Numbered from the stretch's first letter, positions 47,036 to 59,903 are shown. The stretch is 64,000 nt of DNA from Ilex aquifolium (GCA_951799425.1 OX637409.1:12930960-12994959), one strand, 5' to 3'. Made by a program: numbers and translations. The notes: generated by a model from the sequence alone, not told the origin.

Positions 47036-47690
47036 TACCATTTGATTGGAATGATGCATGTCAATCAACATTTGATAAAATCAAAAGCATGCTTATTTCT
47101 GCACCAATTATGCAGCCTATTGATTGGTCTATACCTTTTGAATTAATGTGTGATACTAGTGACTATGCAATAGGAGCTGTTTTAGGTTAGAGGAAAGATA
47201 AAAGATCTTATGTAATTTACTATGCAAGTAAAACTCTGAATGATGCGCGATGAATTATTATACCACAAAAAAAGAATTTCTTGCTGCAATATTTGCTTTA
47301 GATAAATTTCGATCATATTTAGTTAGATCCTCAATTGTTGTGTTTACTAATTATGTAGCCTTGAAATATTTGCTTACCTAGATGGATGCTAAACTATGTC
47401 TCCTATGATGGATACTACTGCTTCAAGAATTTGATCTTATCATTAAAGACAATAAATGAGTTGAAAATGTAGTCGCTGATCATTTATCAAGGTTGAATTA
47501 TGATACAAAAGAAGAGTCAATACTAATCAAAGAAACTTTTCCAGATGAGCAAGTGTTTGTAATCACAGAAGTACCATGGTATGCTAATATAGCCAATTAT
47601 TTAGACACATGTACTATTCCTTTTCATTATATTTGGACCGAGAAGACGAAATTTTTAAGAGAGGTACACAATTTCTTTTAGGAAGATCCC
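47036..47690 (+). pseudogene. Athila D RNase H and linker
   Basis: Recognisable pieces are FELMCDTSDYAIGAVLG then TAG, VIYYASKTLNDA, KKEFLAAIFALDKF and ENVVADHLSRL, then the linker FPDEQVFVITEVPWYANIANYL (47493-47681). At least five nonsense changes are visible, mostly TAG or TGA at Gln, Trp or Arg positions. Confidence 0.88.
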
Positions 47691-48228
47691 TATGTGTTTA
47701 AGTACTGCAAAGACCAAATAATAAGGCATTTGTACCCAATCATGAAATCGGCCAGGTCATTTCATTTTGCCATACTGAAGCTTATGGTAGACATTTTTCT
47801 TCAAAGATAACCTCTACTAAAATTTTACAGTGTGGATTTTACTAGCCAACCTTTTTAAAGATGTGCATGTCTTTTGTCTAAATTGTGACAGATGTCAAAG
47901 AATGGGGAATATTTCAAAAAGAAACATGATGCCTTTGAACCGTATTTTAATTATTAAAATTTTTCATTGTTGGGGCATTGATTTTATGGGACCATTTTCC
48001 CCATTTTTTAGACATCTGTACATTTTGGTTGCCGTTGATTATGTTTCCAAATGGGTAGATGCAATTCCTTGTTGAAACAATGTTCACCGTACAGTGATCC
48101 AATTTTTAAAAGAAAACATTTTATCTATATTCAGAATTCCTCGAGACATTATAAGTGATGGGGGAACACATTTTTATGATAAAATTTTTGAAAACCTAAT
48201 GAAAAAGTATTTGATTTCTCATAAAATA
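47691..48228 (+). pseudogene. Athila D integrase, truncated
   Basis: Starts with CHTEAYG and a CxxC-like segment, then FHCWGIDFMGPFSPFFRHL, VDYVSKWVDAIPC and IISDGGTHFYDK, giving the first two catalytic Asp residues. It ends at KKYLISHKI near 48226, where a minus-strand chromovirus fragment begins, so the Glu and the C-terminal domain are missing from the window. Confidence 0.9.
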
Positions 48229-49697
48229 ATTTTTTTTTCAGACTTTTATGGTCCGAAACACCTCAAACTGCTCACCATACAAATAGTGGCGTCAAGCCTT
48301 CAAGGCAAATACAATGGCCGTCAACTCCATGTCATGCGTGGGGTAGTTCTGCTCATGGCTCTTTAACTACCGAGAACTATAAGCTACCACCCTCCCGGAC
48401 TGTATCAAAATACACCCAAGTCTGTCCTTCAAGACATCACAATACACCGTGTACCTCTGTCCCCTCTCCAGAACTATCAAAATAGGAGCTGAAGTAAGCC
48501 TCCTCTTCAGCTCTTGGAACGCCTTCTCACATGAGTCATTCCACTCAAATTTGACCTCCTTCCTGGTCAATCTCATCATAGGTGCAGCTAGTCGGGAGAG
48601 TCCTCAATGAACCTCCTGTAATACCCTGCCAATCCCAAGAAACTACGTATCTCGAAGACTGACTTTGGCCTCTCCGAACTCATAACTGCCTCAACTTTCT
48701 TCGGGTCAACTGTCACACCCAAAGCCGACAACACGTGTTCCATAAACTTTACATCTGTTAGCCAAAATTCACACTTGCTGAACTTGGCGTACAACTGATG
48801 GTCTCTCAAGATCTGAAGAACAACCTTCAAGTGACCCTCATGCTCCTCCTCAGACTTGGAGTAGATCAGGATGTCATCAGCAAAAACCATGACAAACTGA
48901 TCTAGGTAGGGTTGAAACACTCTATGCATGAGATCCATGAATGTTGCTGGGGTATTCGTCAATCCAAAAGGCATAACTGTGAACTCGAAATGCCTATACC
49001 GCGTCTTAAAATCCGTCTTAGGGATATCTGCCTCTCTAATCCTCAACTGATGGTAACAAGTGCGTAGACCCGTGCCCCTCTCAGTTGATCAAACAAATCA
49101 TCAATCCATGGCAAAGGGTACCTATTCTTGATAGTAACCCGATTCAACTGCCAGTAGTCTATATATAACTGAAGGGTCTTATCCTTCTTCTTGGCAAACA
49201 ACACCGGAGCGCCCCAAGGTGAGGTACTCTGTCTAATGAAACCCTTGTCCATCAATTCGTGCAACTGGACCTTGAGTTCTTAAAACTCTGCATGTGTCAT
49301 TCTATGCGGAGTCATAGAAATAGGCGATGTCTCAGGGTACAACTCAATGGTGAAGTCTACATCCCGATGTCGAGGTAATCCTGGTAGTTCGTCAGGAAAA
49401 ACATCCTCAAACTCAAAAATCACCCGAGGTAGACCCAACTCTTGTCTCACCTCGTCCTCCAGGGTAAGGCTCACAAGCCAACCCACCAACTGTCCGTGCC
49501 AATGGGAATCATACACTACTTGGGGTAAAACATCATGCTTTTTTTCCTGAAACTTGAAACAAACACCCCTTTAGTTTATATGCAGTGACCCTTTTCTAAT
49601 CACAATTAATGACGACTCGGTATACCGCTAACCAATCCATCCTGAGGATGACATCAAACTCCGACATGTCCAAGACCCTAAGGTCCACTGTGAGTAG
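48229..49697 (-). pseudogene. Chromovirus fragment: protease end, RT, RNase H start
   Basis: On the minus strand the piece starts inside the protease (DMSEFDVILRMDWLAVY), passes VFPDELPGLPRHRDVDF, then RT ([67 protein letters not shown]) and stops within RNase H at a segment resembling FSDHKSLK. It is related to but distinct from A. Stops (YSSR then TAG; LKA then TGA) and a frameshift or deletion near 49050 make it dead. It lies between D integrase and the H LTR, so it probably inserted in D and was then hit by H. Confidence 0.9.
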
Positions 49698-50861
49698 TGA
49701 CTTGATCCAAAATAAGTACACCCAAGTAAAAGCGGTCAAGTTGTAGTAATAATCCGGTTAAGTCCAGAGTCAAATCCATAGGGAACTAATGTTGGTGTTT
49801 CAAAGTAAGCAGTGACAGAGACCACAGTGACTAGAACCCTTGAGGTTTAAAGTTGTGATGTTTAGGGATTTTCCTGGACAGAATATAAGGTTCTTTCCAA
49901 GGAGATTTTCTAGAAAAAATATAAGAAGTTATCAAATGTAAAAGTCACTCTTTAGCTCGAGGATCTGAATCATGTAGTTAAGCATCCAGTTGTTATACTT
50001 GTGCTTGGGAACTCAATTAACAACCGTGCCAACATGAAGTTAATCGGAAGATAAAGATGGATTGTGAGAATTAAGAGCATGGTTCCGATGTCTTTGTAGA
50101 AGTTTACAAGAATTGTTTGTTCCGAGACTCAATCCGTCTACAAACAAGTAAGTGTTTCTACAAGGCATCCAACCATGACATTAATATTCCACTCTTTAAA
50201 TGAAGCACAATAATGGTGAAGATTGAAATGTAGTCATGAAGATCTAGTCGGGGTACTTGCCTAGAACCAACAAGTCTTTCTATTTCAAGAGTCATCTGTG
50301 TCATAGAAAATACTCATGGTTCTACAAAGTACCTTAGCTTTGCCAGATGCATTCAATCATTCAATAAGCAAGTGAAATATAAAACATTAAGCATAAAATA
50401 AATGCATAAATATAACTTCCGGATGGTTTATACATGTCCATCACCTCTTACAAAAGAGTGAATGAGAAACTACTTACTCTTCATGGCTTTGGTAAAGCTA
50501 GAAAAGTGAGTGATGCTCATCCCTCCAAGTACAGGAGTTACAAGGTAAAACACTACACAAGGAGCCACTCTTCGACGAAGAATGAGTGAATCACGTTCCA
50601 CCCTTCACGGCTTTGGTAAAGCTCTAGAAAAGTGGAAGAGTTTCACTCTTCTAAGGGAAGAAGGAAGCTCAAACAATGGAAGCAAATGAAACTAATAATG
50701 AAAGTAGAAGAAAGCTAGTCACTTTTGGAGGGTTTCCACCTCAACCAAAAGATGATCTATCTTCCTCTATGCAAGTAAATGTAAATTTAAGTCTAACTCT
50801 ACAACTAGCTCTAGCCCTCTATCTAAGTATCTGATGCCCCTTGAAGCTCCTACAATGGGAG

Positions 50862-50869
50862 TATATATA
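50862..50869 (-). promoter_or_regulatory. TATA box of H LTR
   Basis: The minus strand reads CCTATATATACTCCC, about 550 bp after the LTR start and 150 bp after the nearest CGTTCGAACG. Confidence 0.75.
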
Positions 50870-51020
50870 GGCAAAGAGGAGGGGGTAAGGGAGTGTGAAG
50901 GAATAATGCAAGGTCTTCAAAGTCCAAGTGAGTGCCCCAATGTCCGGATAGAAAATCAACCACTTTGCAGCCTGTCTGGGGACAACGTTTGAACATTGTC
51001 TCTTGTCTTTGCTTGATGGA

Positions 51021-51235
51021 CGTTCGAACGCTAGATGGAGTTTGAACCTCCTACTCAAGTGGCCTATGTTCTTCTATGAGAGTAACTGCATCACACCATG
51101 TACCATTGCCCTTCCACTCAACAGCCTGGTCTTCAATAATTTAGGACAAAGTTCGAACGTGGTACTCAAGTACCTCTGTGTTTTTCGTCTTAGTTGCAAC
51201 ACGCCATATATCATCATCTCAGCGGCGTTCGAACG
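51021..51235. repeat. CGTTCGAACG copies in H LTR
   Basis: Exact copies at 51021-51030 and 51226-51235, plus decayed ones (GTTTGAACATT near 50989, AGTTCGAACGT near 51150). Fewer than in F, at matching positions. Confidence 0.88.
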
Positions 51236-51421
51236 TCCATGCCTTGTTTCACAACTTTTCCAATTTTCTTCCAGAGCATGCGATTGCTGCATGAAAGTTT
51301 GATATTCATTGCCTTTGGGCCCTTGTACAATTTATGTCCTGAAATGTCATCATTGAAACTCTATCAAAGCATAATTAGTCTTAAAAAGACATAGTATGAT
51401 GCTCATTTTAACTACTAATCA

Positions 51422-51786
51422 CACCCCAACCTAAATATTGCTAGTCTCTAGTAATACAACAACAATTGAATGCAAATTTATTTACAATGCCATTTTCGTA
51501 GGTCATCCGGTTGCATTTAGCATATTCAACAAGCCGTTAAGCCACTAGGTTTCCCCTAGCGGACGAGTGTTGTCTCGTGAGGGTTTTCAGTGAAGCTACC
51601 CACAAACTTCAGTCGAACAGATGTGTATGTGTGAGATTGCTTGTCAAAGTGAGTTAGCACCATGGTCGTTGGGACACCCAACCCTCAATTTCGACTTATC
51701 TTCCAAACACTTCTCTTTCATAGGTACTTACTCTATGCAAAAATTATCATTTGTCACTTTGGCATTTGGAATTCCTGTATAGTAGG
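51422..51786 (-). other. H internal region adjoining its 3' LTR
   Basis: Begins with the inverted polypurine tract (CACCCCAACC) and TTGCTAGTCTCTAGTAA, like the DNA beside the I LTR at 53480. The remainder is non-coding Athila 3' internal sequence. It ends where the I LTR begins, so I inserted into H. Confidence 0.75.
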
Positions 51787-53479
51787 TGCTTGCTCAAAAA
51801 CCTTGTTATTTCCTAACCTCTAAATTCTATCCCTCAAAATGTGTAATGTATGGATAAGGGGAGTGTCACTCTCCCTTGGGATAGTGTGAAAAGAAAGGGC
51901 AAGAGGAAAGGAAAATGGGATGGTGGAAATATGAAATGTGGATGCACAAAACTATGTGTGTGTGTGTACAAAAGTGCTCCCCAAGCGCAAGGAGACTTTC
52001 GCGGGCCGTGTTTTAGTTGGTGGTATTCCAAGGTCGTTTCCACGGGGAAGGAAGTAAACCAAGGGGAAGGTGATTTCAGGTAAGAGAAAATGTAAAATCT
52101 TTTGGTTGTTGAGAGTTGTTTGGTAGTGTATGTTGATGAAAATCAAATGAAAAACAAATGTTGGTAAAGCCAAGAGGTCACTCCAATAGGAATGCCATCT
52201 CAACTCGAATCCCTCCTACGGTAGAGCATGAATGAACGATTGATTCATGGGAAGTTGAGGATACTAAGGGTGAGTATCTAAGCATAAACCGTGACTAGGC
52301 CTACGGAATATCAAAGACTCACCAATTTATCCACCCACAACCCAGTCAAACCGAACCATTGATTTCTAGAAAGGGAGGAGAATGAGTTGACATGGCATAC
52401 CCAAGAGGAGATTCCCCTTGGTTTTACCAACTAAAGGATTTAGCTACTTATGCTTGTAATGAAGTTGACTATGTAAGAAAAATGCAATGCAAGAGAGTAA
52501 GTTCTTGAATAGCTAAAATGCAAGTAGACAGAGATCAGAAAAGGGTGCATTTAAGACCCATTTTAGCTAAGAAAATAATGAACCTTGTTGCATTAATGGT
52601 GAGAAGTCAAGAGAGCATTAAACTAACAATGAACTTCAAGAAAAACAACATTAATGGTATTCAAATGAAGCTTGAAATGTTCTTACAACAAATTACAAGA
52701 CAATGCAGAGAAGAAAATGCAGAAATCTGAAATTTATCTCTCTAGAACACTATTCATCATCTTCTCCAGACTTTTCTCCCTCTATATCTATCTATTTTCT
52801 GCTACCAGCTGAATGCCTCTCTCCCTTGGACTTGGCTTCCAAAAACGTGCATGGAGAGATTCCCTAGTCTCCAGAAAATGACTTCCATCAGTAGGGGTGC
52901 AGTAGTACTGGGCTGGAAGAAGGGTTGTAGAGTTTGTCTGCACACCCAGCTCTTCTTCTCTTATCTCTCATCATTTATCAACAAGACTCCAACTTGCAAT
53001 CATAGGTGTAGAAAGGGGTCACTAGCATTGTAGGTGCGTCAGGGGAGCAGGGGATGTCTGTTGGTGGGTCCTTCAAGTCAGCAATCATGAGTTGCAAGGA
53101 AGTTGGACTGATCAGGCAAGGCGTACCAGTACGCGTACCGGTACGGCGAACTCCAGTAGCTTGAGCGTACCGGTACACGTACCAGTACGGTTTACTCCAG
53201 CAACCTTAGCGTATCGGTATGCGTACCGGTACGGTTTGGCTGGTTTCTTGATTTTCTGGTTTCCTCCTCCACTGAGCTATCTACAAGCTGTCTTCTCATC
53301 TTCATTTGCCTCACATGATTGGGGAAGGCCTTAAGAGGTCTCATTTGGCACCATTCAACTGCAAACACCAATATCATCGTTAAGAGTTCAATTAAACTAA
53401 CTCCCATCATTTAAATCTCCAAAAACAATTAAAAAAAGATGATTAGCACATCAAAATATACAAATTTTTGTGCTAATCA
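51787..53479 (-). mobile_element. 3' LTR of Athila I
   Basis: 1.69 kb, from TGATTAGCACAAAAATTTG (minus sense, 53479) to about 51787 (TGCTTGCTCAAAAACC). A polypurine tract (minus AAGTTGGGGGGTG) touches its right end, so it is the 3' LTR of a minus-strand element that extends right. The left flank is GTAGG; the other flank is outside the window. Confidence 0.9.
53123..53232. repeat. GTACCGGTAC cluster in I LTR, unit 1
   Basis: Exact copies at 53135-53144, 53167-53176 and 53223-53232, with variants GTACCAGTAC at 53123 and about 53180 and GTATCGGTAT near 53213. Spacers are GAACTCCAGTAGCTTGAGC and TTTACTCCAGCAACCTTAGC. Confidence 0.92.
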
Positions 53480-53767
53480 CACCCCCCAACTTAGGTTTTG
53501 CTAGTCCCTTAGCAAAAGATTATTTTCAATCACAAAACAGTAAGTATAATGCACACTTAATCCATCTAGCTAACCATTCATTCAATCAATTAAAAAGCAT
53601 AAATCATAATGCAATTTCAAAATAACATAGACAAGATTAGATCCGAAATTATGGTATTTTCATTAATGTGTTCTGAAGTTGGAGTACATAACGTAGGACA
53701 ACGAAAGAGACAAAATAGCCTACGACTCCATTCCATCCAATTCAACCCTAAAAGAAAAAGATACAAA
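53480..53767 (-). other. Polypurine tract and 3' spacer of I, unit 1
   Basis: The inverted tract CACCCCCCAACTTAG borders the LTR; the rest is A/T-rich untranslated DNA between the ORF end and the LTR. The same stretch recurs at 56958-57267. Confidence 0.8.
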
Positions 53768-55081
53768 CTATAAACCACTACATATCATCCTAATCATCAT
53801 CAAGCCATCATCCTCCTCGGACTCTTCACCTTCATTATACTCCTCACCCTCCCCCGATTCTTCAGTTTCTGCATCATCATCCTCCTCGTCCTCCTCGACT
53901 ACTGTAGGGGCAGAGGGGGCAGAAGGAGAAGGAGCAGTGGCCGGAGCTGGTCTAGTGGGCACTTCTGGGATGGGTCTCCCAGGGAAGGTATGTAAAAATA
54001 GCTCTTGCATCATAGCCTCCATTCCTAGCACAGTAGCCTCAATCCCATGCACTGTAGTCTCTAGTGCATCGAGGCGCTGAGGGACTGAATGGGGAGGTGC
54101 TGCAACAGATGGCCCAGCAGATGAAGATTCCCCGGGGGCCTCAGAACCAGTAGCCATGTTCTTGGCTCTCTTTGCTCGACTCATTGCTTTCCTTTTCTTT
54201 TTAGTGGTCCTACTAATGGCTCCAAACTCAGGTGGGGTTACCAAGTCCCCGAATGGCAGTTTAATCATGGGCTTCTGCAATTCAGCAAAATTTTTCATTT
54301 CCTGCCAAATAAGAAAGGCAAAATCAACGGCCTTCCTAGAAACGACTGCATCCAAAAGGGTCAGCTTCTCTATGTTTGGCTTCTTTTCAGCACCCCTTGG
54401 CATAAGATTGCAGTGGAGGAGCTTGTTAAGCAATCCATAAGTGGGCTTGAGTCTCCCACTTTGCACTGTCCCTTTGAAGTCTCCAGGCTCTTCATACATC
54501 AACTCAACCAACTCAGAAATTTTCTTGGCTCTGGTGATGTTGTGGGGATAGACAAGCGTAGACTCCGGTGGCCTCTCGTACCCTCCCAAGAGTGTGGCAA
54601 TGACATCCGGGGTCACCACAAACACCTTGCCACGGACATTGGTTTTTAAGATTTCCACACCATCCACCTCAGACACCTAGAGCATCTGGTAAAATTCCCT
54701 ACATATCGATAGATTGTACCCCTCAACCGGCTCAAACCAAAACTTCATACCATGTGCTTCAATGATTTTTATGGCCTCGTTCCTAGGGGTGAGAGAGATG
54801 GAGTCCAGGTACCTTTCACAAGTCACTCTTTTCTCCTGGATAATTCGATCCCTAGCCTTATTTTTTGCCTTCTTTCTCTGCTCATTCCTATCCCCACTCG
54901 ACCATTCTCCACTTCTTTTACGACCACTTGAGCCTTCAGGTGGAAGGGATTTGTATCCCGTCCTCTTGGTGCGGGCCATGCATAGCAACAATGCCCCCAT
55001 CATGAGAAAGGTACAAAGGGCGAATAGGAGACTCTCAATTGAGTCCATGGTCCCTTGGAAACACCCTAGAGAGCGAGCCAT
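53768..55081 (-). pseudogene. Env-position ORF of Athila I, copy 1
   Basis: Homologue of the 22720-24062 ORF, better preserved. The start MARSLGCFQG at 55081 is preferred to the upstream Met at 55144 because it matches C. Then come a hydrophobic segment (FALCTFLMMGALLLCMA), the basic RTKRTG...RKRSGEW region, VTCERYLDSISL, FWFEPVEGYNLSICREFY, the YPHNITRAKKISELVELMYE block, LLNKLLHCNLMPRGAEKKPN, LPFGDLV, a Ser/Pro linker, PQRLDALETTVHGI and an acidic tail. Defects: a TAG at about 54677-54679 in YQML/VSEVDG, a 48-bp in-frame deletion after LPFGDLVT relative to copy 2, and a 2-bp loss near 53800 that alters the last residues. Function unknown. Confidence 0.88.
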
Positions 55082-55350
55082 TTGAGAGATGTGAAAAAGT
55101 TTTGAGAATTGGAGAGAGAAAAGGGTTTGGGGAATTTTCGGCAATTAGGGTTTCACAAGGTTGGTTTCCAGTCAATCAAAGAACAAGGAAGAGGATTGGA
55201 GAGATTAAAGGGGCTTGGTGTGATTGGAAGCTTAAGGGTTGATTTCGGGTGAGAGAAAGGAGTGAAGGGGGGCTGTATTTTAGGAGGGAAATGAGGATGT
55301 TTTAAAACAAATCGATTAAAAGCCCTAAATCTTGGCTTCCCAGGAAAAGC

Positions 55351-55452
55351 GTACCGGTACGACGAACTCCAGTGGCAAAAGCGTACCGGTATGCGTATCA
55401 GTACGGTTTGCTCCAGTAGCCTTAGCGTACCGGTATGCGTAGTGGTACGGTT
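55351..55452. repeat. Palindrome cluster upstream of I env-position ORF, unit 1
   Basis: One exact copy at 55351-55360 and decayed ones at about 55383, 55395, 55427 and 55439. It sits 270-370 bp before the ATG (minus sense). TTTTAAAACATCC follows about 45 bp downstream, then a C/T-rich leader containing CTTCACTCCTTTCTCTCACC. Confidence 0.88.
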
Positions 55453-56204
55453 TGGCTGTCTCCCTGAAAATTCCTGCTGAGCAGCCCTTTCACTACTCCC
55501 TTTCATTTTAGGACCTCCCCTACACATTCTAACACTATTTTCATAACCTCTACTCTACCCCAAAATGTACTCCACTTATGAACCACAATCCGAACCATCA
55601 TGCCCAAATTATTACTGAAATTGCAAAGTGATTTAAACTTTTAAAGCATTCAAAGTATAAGGAATGGATTTCTATTCTTAACCATCAAAATAAACACCCA
55701 AAATGCTAGTCATATAATGAATAACAAAGAAATTCCTAATTCTTTTCAAATATCAAAAAGTTGAGCCATATTCCCTCATTCTTGCAAGCATGGAGCTATT
55801 TGACAGATTTCTCAAATGATTGAACTAAGTATACATGAGCCACACCATAGTCTTAGATACTAGTCTAAGGTATGCACCTACAAATTTATTTTCAACTCGA
55901 GTGTGTGTGAAGTTTAACAATCAATTTGAGCACTTACACAACGAAATTCACATTCGAATAGCCAGACAACTTCAGTTTCGATGCAAAACTCACCAAGGGT
56001 CACTCTAAAACAATGAAATACACTCAAGTTATCCTGGTATGCATTCCATGTGTACATGTGACATAGAATCTTGTGTTCAAAACAAAGTGTGCTCACATGT
56101 AATCCAAAAATGAAGTTCAGATATGAAAAGGAGCGACCTGGGCATAGTCTTATGAACAGAATGCTAGGGCATTAGCTAGTAAGACTTGACTCATTTTCAA
56201 GCTA
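55453..56204 (-). other. Athila I spacer, unit 1
   Basis: Inverted spacer sequence related to 21620-22330 of C (for example the CTCGAGTGTGTGTGAAG and GCATAGTCTTATGA segments). I see no gene in it. Confidence 0.75.
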
Positions 56205-56957
56205 ATGCAGTGAAGAAAATGCAAAAATCTGAAATTTATCTCTTTAGAACACTATTCATCATCTTCTCCAGACTTTTCTCTCTCTATATCTATCTATTTT
56301 CTACTACCAGCTGAATGCCTCTCTCCCTTGGACTTGGCTTCCAAAAACGTGCATGGAGAGATCCCCTAGTCTCCAGAAAATGACTTCCATCAGTAGGGGT
56401 GCAGTAGTACTGGGCTGGAAGAAGGTTTGCAGAGTTTGTCTGCACACCCAGCTCTTCTTCTCTTCTCTCTCCTCATTTATCAACAAGACTCCAACTTGCA
56501 ATCATAGGTGTAGAAAGGGGTCACTAGCATTGTAGGTGCGTCAGGGGAGCAGGGGATGTCTGTTGGTGGGTCCCTCAAGTCAGCAATCATAAGTTGCAGG
56601 GCTGTTGGACTGATCAGGCAAGGCGTACCGGTACGGCGAACTCCAGTGGCTTGAGCGTACCGGTACACGTACCGGTAGGATTTACTCCAGTAGCCTTAGC
56701 GTACCGGTACGGTTTGACTGGTTTCTTAATTTTCTGGTTTCCTCCTCCACTGAGCTATCCACAAGTTGTCTTCTCATCTTCATTTGCCTCACATGATTGG
56801 GGAAGGCCTTAAGAGGTCTCATTTGGCACCATTCAACTGCAAACACCAATATCATCGTTAAGAGTTCAATTAAACTAACTCCCATCATTTAAATCTCCAA
56901 AAACAATTAAAAAGAGATGATTAGCACATCAAAATATACAAAGTTTTGTGCTAATCA
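56205..56957 (-). mobile_element. Partial Athila I LTR, unit 2
   Basis: Copy of 52706-53479; about 920 bp of the LTR's 3' side are missing because the duplication breakpoint lies within it. The polypurine tract follows at 56958. Confidence 0.9.
56625..56710. repeat. GTACCGGTAC cluster in I LTR, unit 2
   Basis: Exact copies at 56625-56634, 56657-56666 and 56701-56710, and a variant GTACCGGTAG near 56671. Compared with unit 1 it has one palindrome fewer at its left and right ends, though flanks are nearly identical. Confidence 0.92.
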
Positions 56958-59842
56958 CACCCCCCAACTTAGGTTTTGCTAGTCCCTTAGCTAAAGTTTA
57001 TTTTCAATCACAAAACAGTAAGTATAATGCACACTTAATCCATCTAGCTAACCATTCATTCAATCAATTAAAAAGCATAAATCATAATGCAATTTCAAAA
57101 TAACATAGACAAGATTAGATCCGAAATTGTGGTATTTTCATTAATGTGTTCTGAAGTTGGAGTACATAACGTAGGACAACAAAAGAGACAAAATAGTCTA
57201 CGACTCCATTCCATCCAATTCAACCCTAAAAGAAAAAGATACAAACTATAAACCACTACATATCATCCTAATCATCATCAGAGCCATCATCCTCCTCGGA
57301 CTCTTCACCTTCATTATACTCCTCACCCTCCCCCGATTCTTCAGTTTCTCCATCATCATCCTCCTCGTCCTCCTCGACTAATGTAGGGGCAGTGGGGGCA
57401 GAAGCAGAAGGAGCAGTGGTTGGAGCTGGTCTAGTGGGCACTTCTGGGATGGGTGTCCCAGGGAAGGTATGTAAAAACAGCTCTTGCATCATAGCCTCCA
57501 TTCCTAGCATAGTAGCCTCGATCCCATGCACTGTAGTCTCTAGTGCATCGAGGCGCTGAGGGACTGAATGGGGAGGTGCTGCAACAGATGGCCCAGCAGA
57601 TGAAGATGCCCCGGGGGCCTCAGAACCAGCAGCCATGTTCTTGGCTCTCTTTGCTCGACTCATTGCTTTCCTTTTCTTTTTACTGGTCCTGGTAATGGCT
57701 CCAAACTCAGGCGGGGTAATCTTGTCGAATGCATAGCCCTTAACCTTGAATTGCATGCACATCCGGGTTACCAAGTCCCCGAATGGCAGTTTAATCATGG
57801 GCTTCTGCAATTCAGCAAAATTTTTCATTTCCTGCCAAATAAGAAGGGCAAAATCAACGGCCTTCCCAGAAACGACCGCATCTAAGAGGGTCAGCTTCTC
57901 TATGTTTGGCTTCTTTTCAGCACCCCTTGGCATAAGGTTGCAGTGGAGGAGCTTGTTAAGCAATCCATAAGTGCGCTTGAGTCTCCCACTTTGCACTGTC
58001 CCTTTGAAGTCTCCAGGCTCTTCATACATCAACTCAACCAACTCAGAAATTTTCTTGGCTCTCGTGATGTTGTGGGGATAGACAAGAGTAGACTCCGGTG
58101 GCCTCTCGTACCCTCCCAAGTGTGTGGCAATGACATCCGGGGTCACCACAAACACCTTGCCACGGACGTTGGTTTTTAAGATTTCCACACCATCCACCTT
58201 AGACACCCGGAGCATCTGGTAAAATTCCCTACATATCGATAGATTTGTAACACCCCAAAAACCACCCTGGACGGCAATACATTCTAAAACCATTTATATA
58301 ATGAGAGCACTAAGATAATCCATCAATAAGAAAATTTTTCCATTCATCATCCATAGAATTTTCAATATCATCCCAAAAGAATAAGCCAAGCTATGGCCCA
58401 CAATATCAAAAGAATATGCCACACTATGACATTTACATCTCAAGGATCAAACGTAACTTAGCAGCGGAATAACAAAAGAAGACTAAACTTCACATGATTT
58501 CAAAATAAATTCTCAAGTCTAGTACAAAAGAAGCTATGTCTCTACAGGTCCACCTCGGGATCTAGATTCCCCTCGGGTGGGGCCTCCCAATACCCCGGCT
58601 CGTCAACTCCGAGATTCTCCTCTAGCACCAAATCTGAAAATGTTTAACTGTAGGGGGTGAGCACGAAACTCTGTAGCAAAATCTTCCCAAACTCATACAA
58701 GGTTTAGAAAAATAAATATAAAATGGTCGGTCTCATTTTACAAATAGCATACACAATCTTTGAAGTAAAACAGGGACATTTTAGAATGGATCTCAAGTTT
58801 AAGTAGCAACAGTAATTTAAATGAACAGTAAAAGAAGTCAAGATCCAATACATATCCATTTCCCAAAATATAAACCATTTTTCCCACAAGACCTTGTGGA
58901 ATCTCATACTCCCACAAGTGCTTGTAGGTAACCATTTTCCACAATAATTCAATAATCCATCCATATGTATATGTATCTCAAACATGATGTAAGGCACACC
59001 CCATGAATCAACACATTGAGTAATATCTAGCCCACACACACCCACACAAATCTTATCAAAGATATCCATCCTTTAGGAAGGGCGTATGCCACACCAATGG
59101 CAGTGACGTATCCAACTCAGGTATTAGTATACTAACCCTCTGACACGGCACCCGTGAGCAATAGCGGTTTAGTCTTACCAAAGCACTAACCCCACTACGA
59201 GTGGTAGAAACAATGCCAACCCACACGGAGCAAGCAACACGTCTACCCACTCTACGATATCTCGTCAAAGGCCACCCATGGTCATCCCACACTCATAAGA
59301 GATACAATACCAAACCCAATTTCACAATTTACAAGTATATCTTAAAAACCCCCAAATTTATCACATGACCATTTCAATAAACCATTACAAAAATACAAGA
59401 GATCACCACAACATCATTTTATTACTCAACACATAGCACTATGGTTTTAAAATCAATAATAAAGGAAGAATTTAAGAAGAAAATTCATCCTCTCCAAAAA
59501 CTAGGGTTTTGAAACACAAAAAGAGATTTCATGGGTATTCAACCCTAACTTTGTTAAAAACATGTAATCTTTGCCCAAAAGACTAAGAGAGGATGATTTC
59601 ATATCATATATATAACATTTAGAGCAAAACATACATATATACATACGCCCTAATCTCAATGTAAGAGAAAGAGAAGAAATCCCCTACCTTCTTCTTCCTT
59701 AGTGTTCTTGAAAAACTTGAAGTTTTGATCCTCTTCAATGTGTAAATCCTCCCTTGATCTTGTGTTTTCCCCTTCTTTTCTCTTCTCTAAGTCTTCCTAG
59801 GGTTAGAAATTTTGAAATGAGACAAAGAGAGGCGTCCTTATG

Positions 59843-59850
59843 TATTTATA
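59843..59850 (-). promoter_or_regulatory. TATA box of solo LTR 4
   Basis: The minus strand reads CACTATAAATACATAAGG, about 55 bp downstream of the nearest CGTTCGAACG copy. Confidence 0.8.
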
Positions 59851-59903
59851 GTGGAAGAAATGGCCTCATGTGCGTGATTCTGAAGTTCAGAATACGTAAC
59901 TCA

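Larger units (their letters stand above)
49698..51421 (-). mobile_element. 3' LTR of Athila H
   Basis: 1.72 kb, from TGATTAGTAGTTAAAATG (minus sense, 51421) to GGATCAAGTCA (49698). A polypurine tract borders its right side, so the element's internal region lies to the right. The left flank is AGTAG; the partner duplication is outside the window. It is the undisturbed relative of F. Confidence 0.9.
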
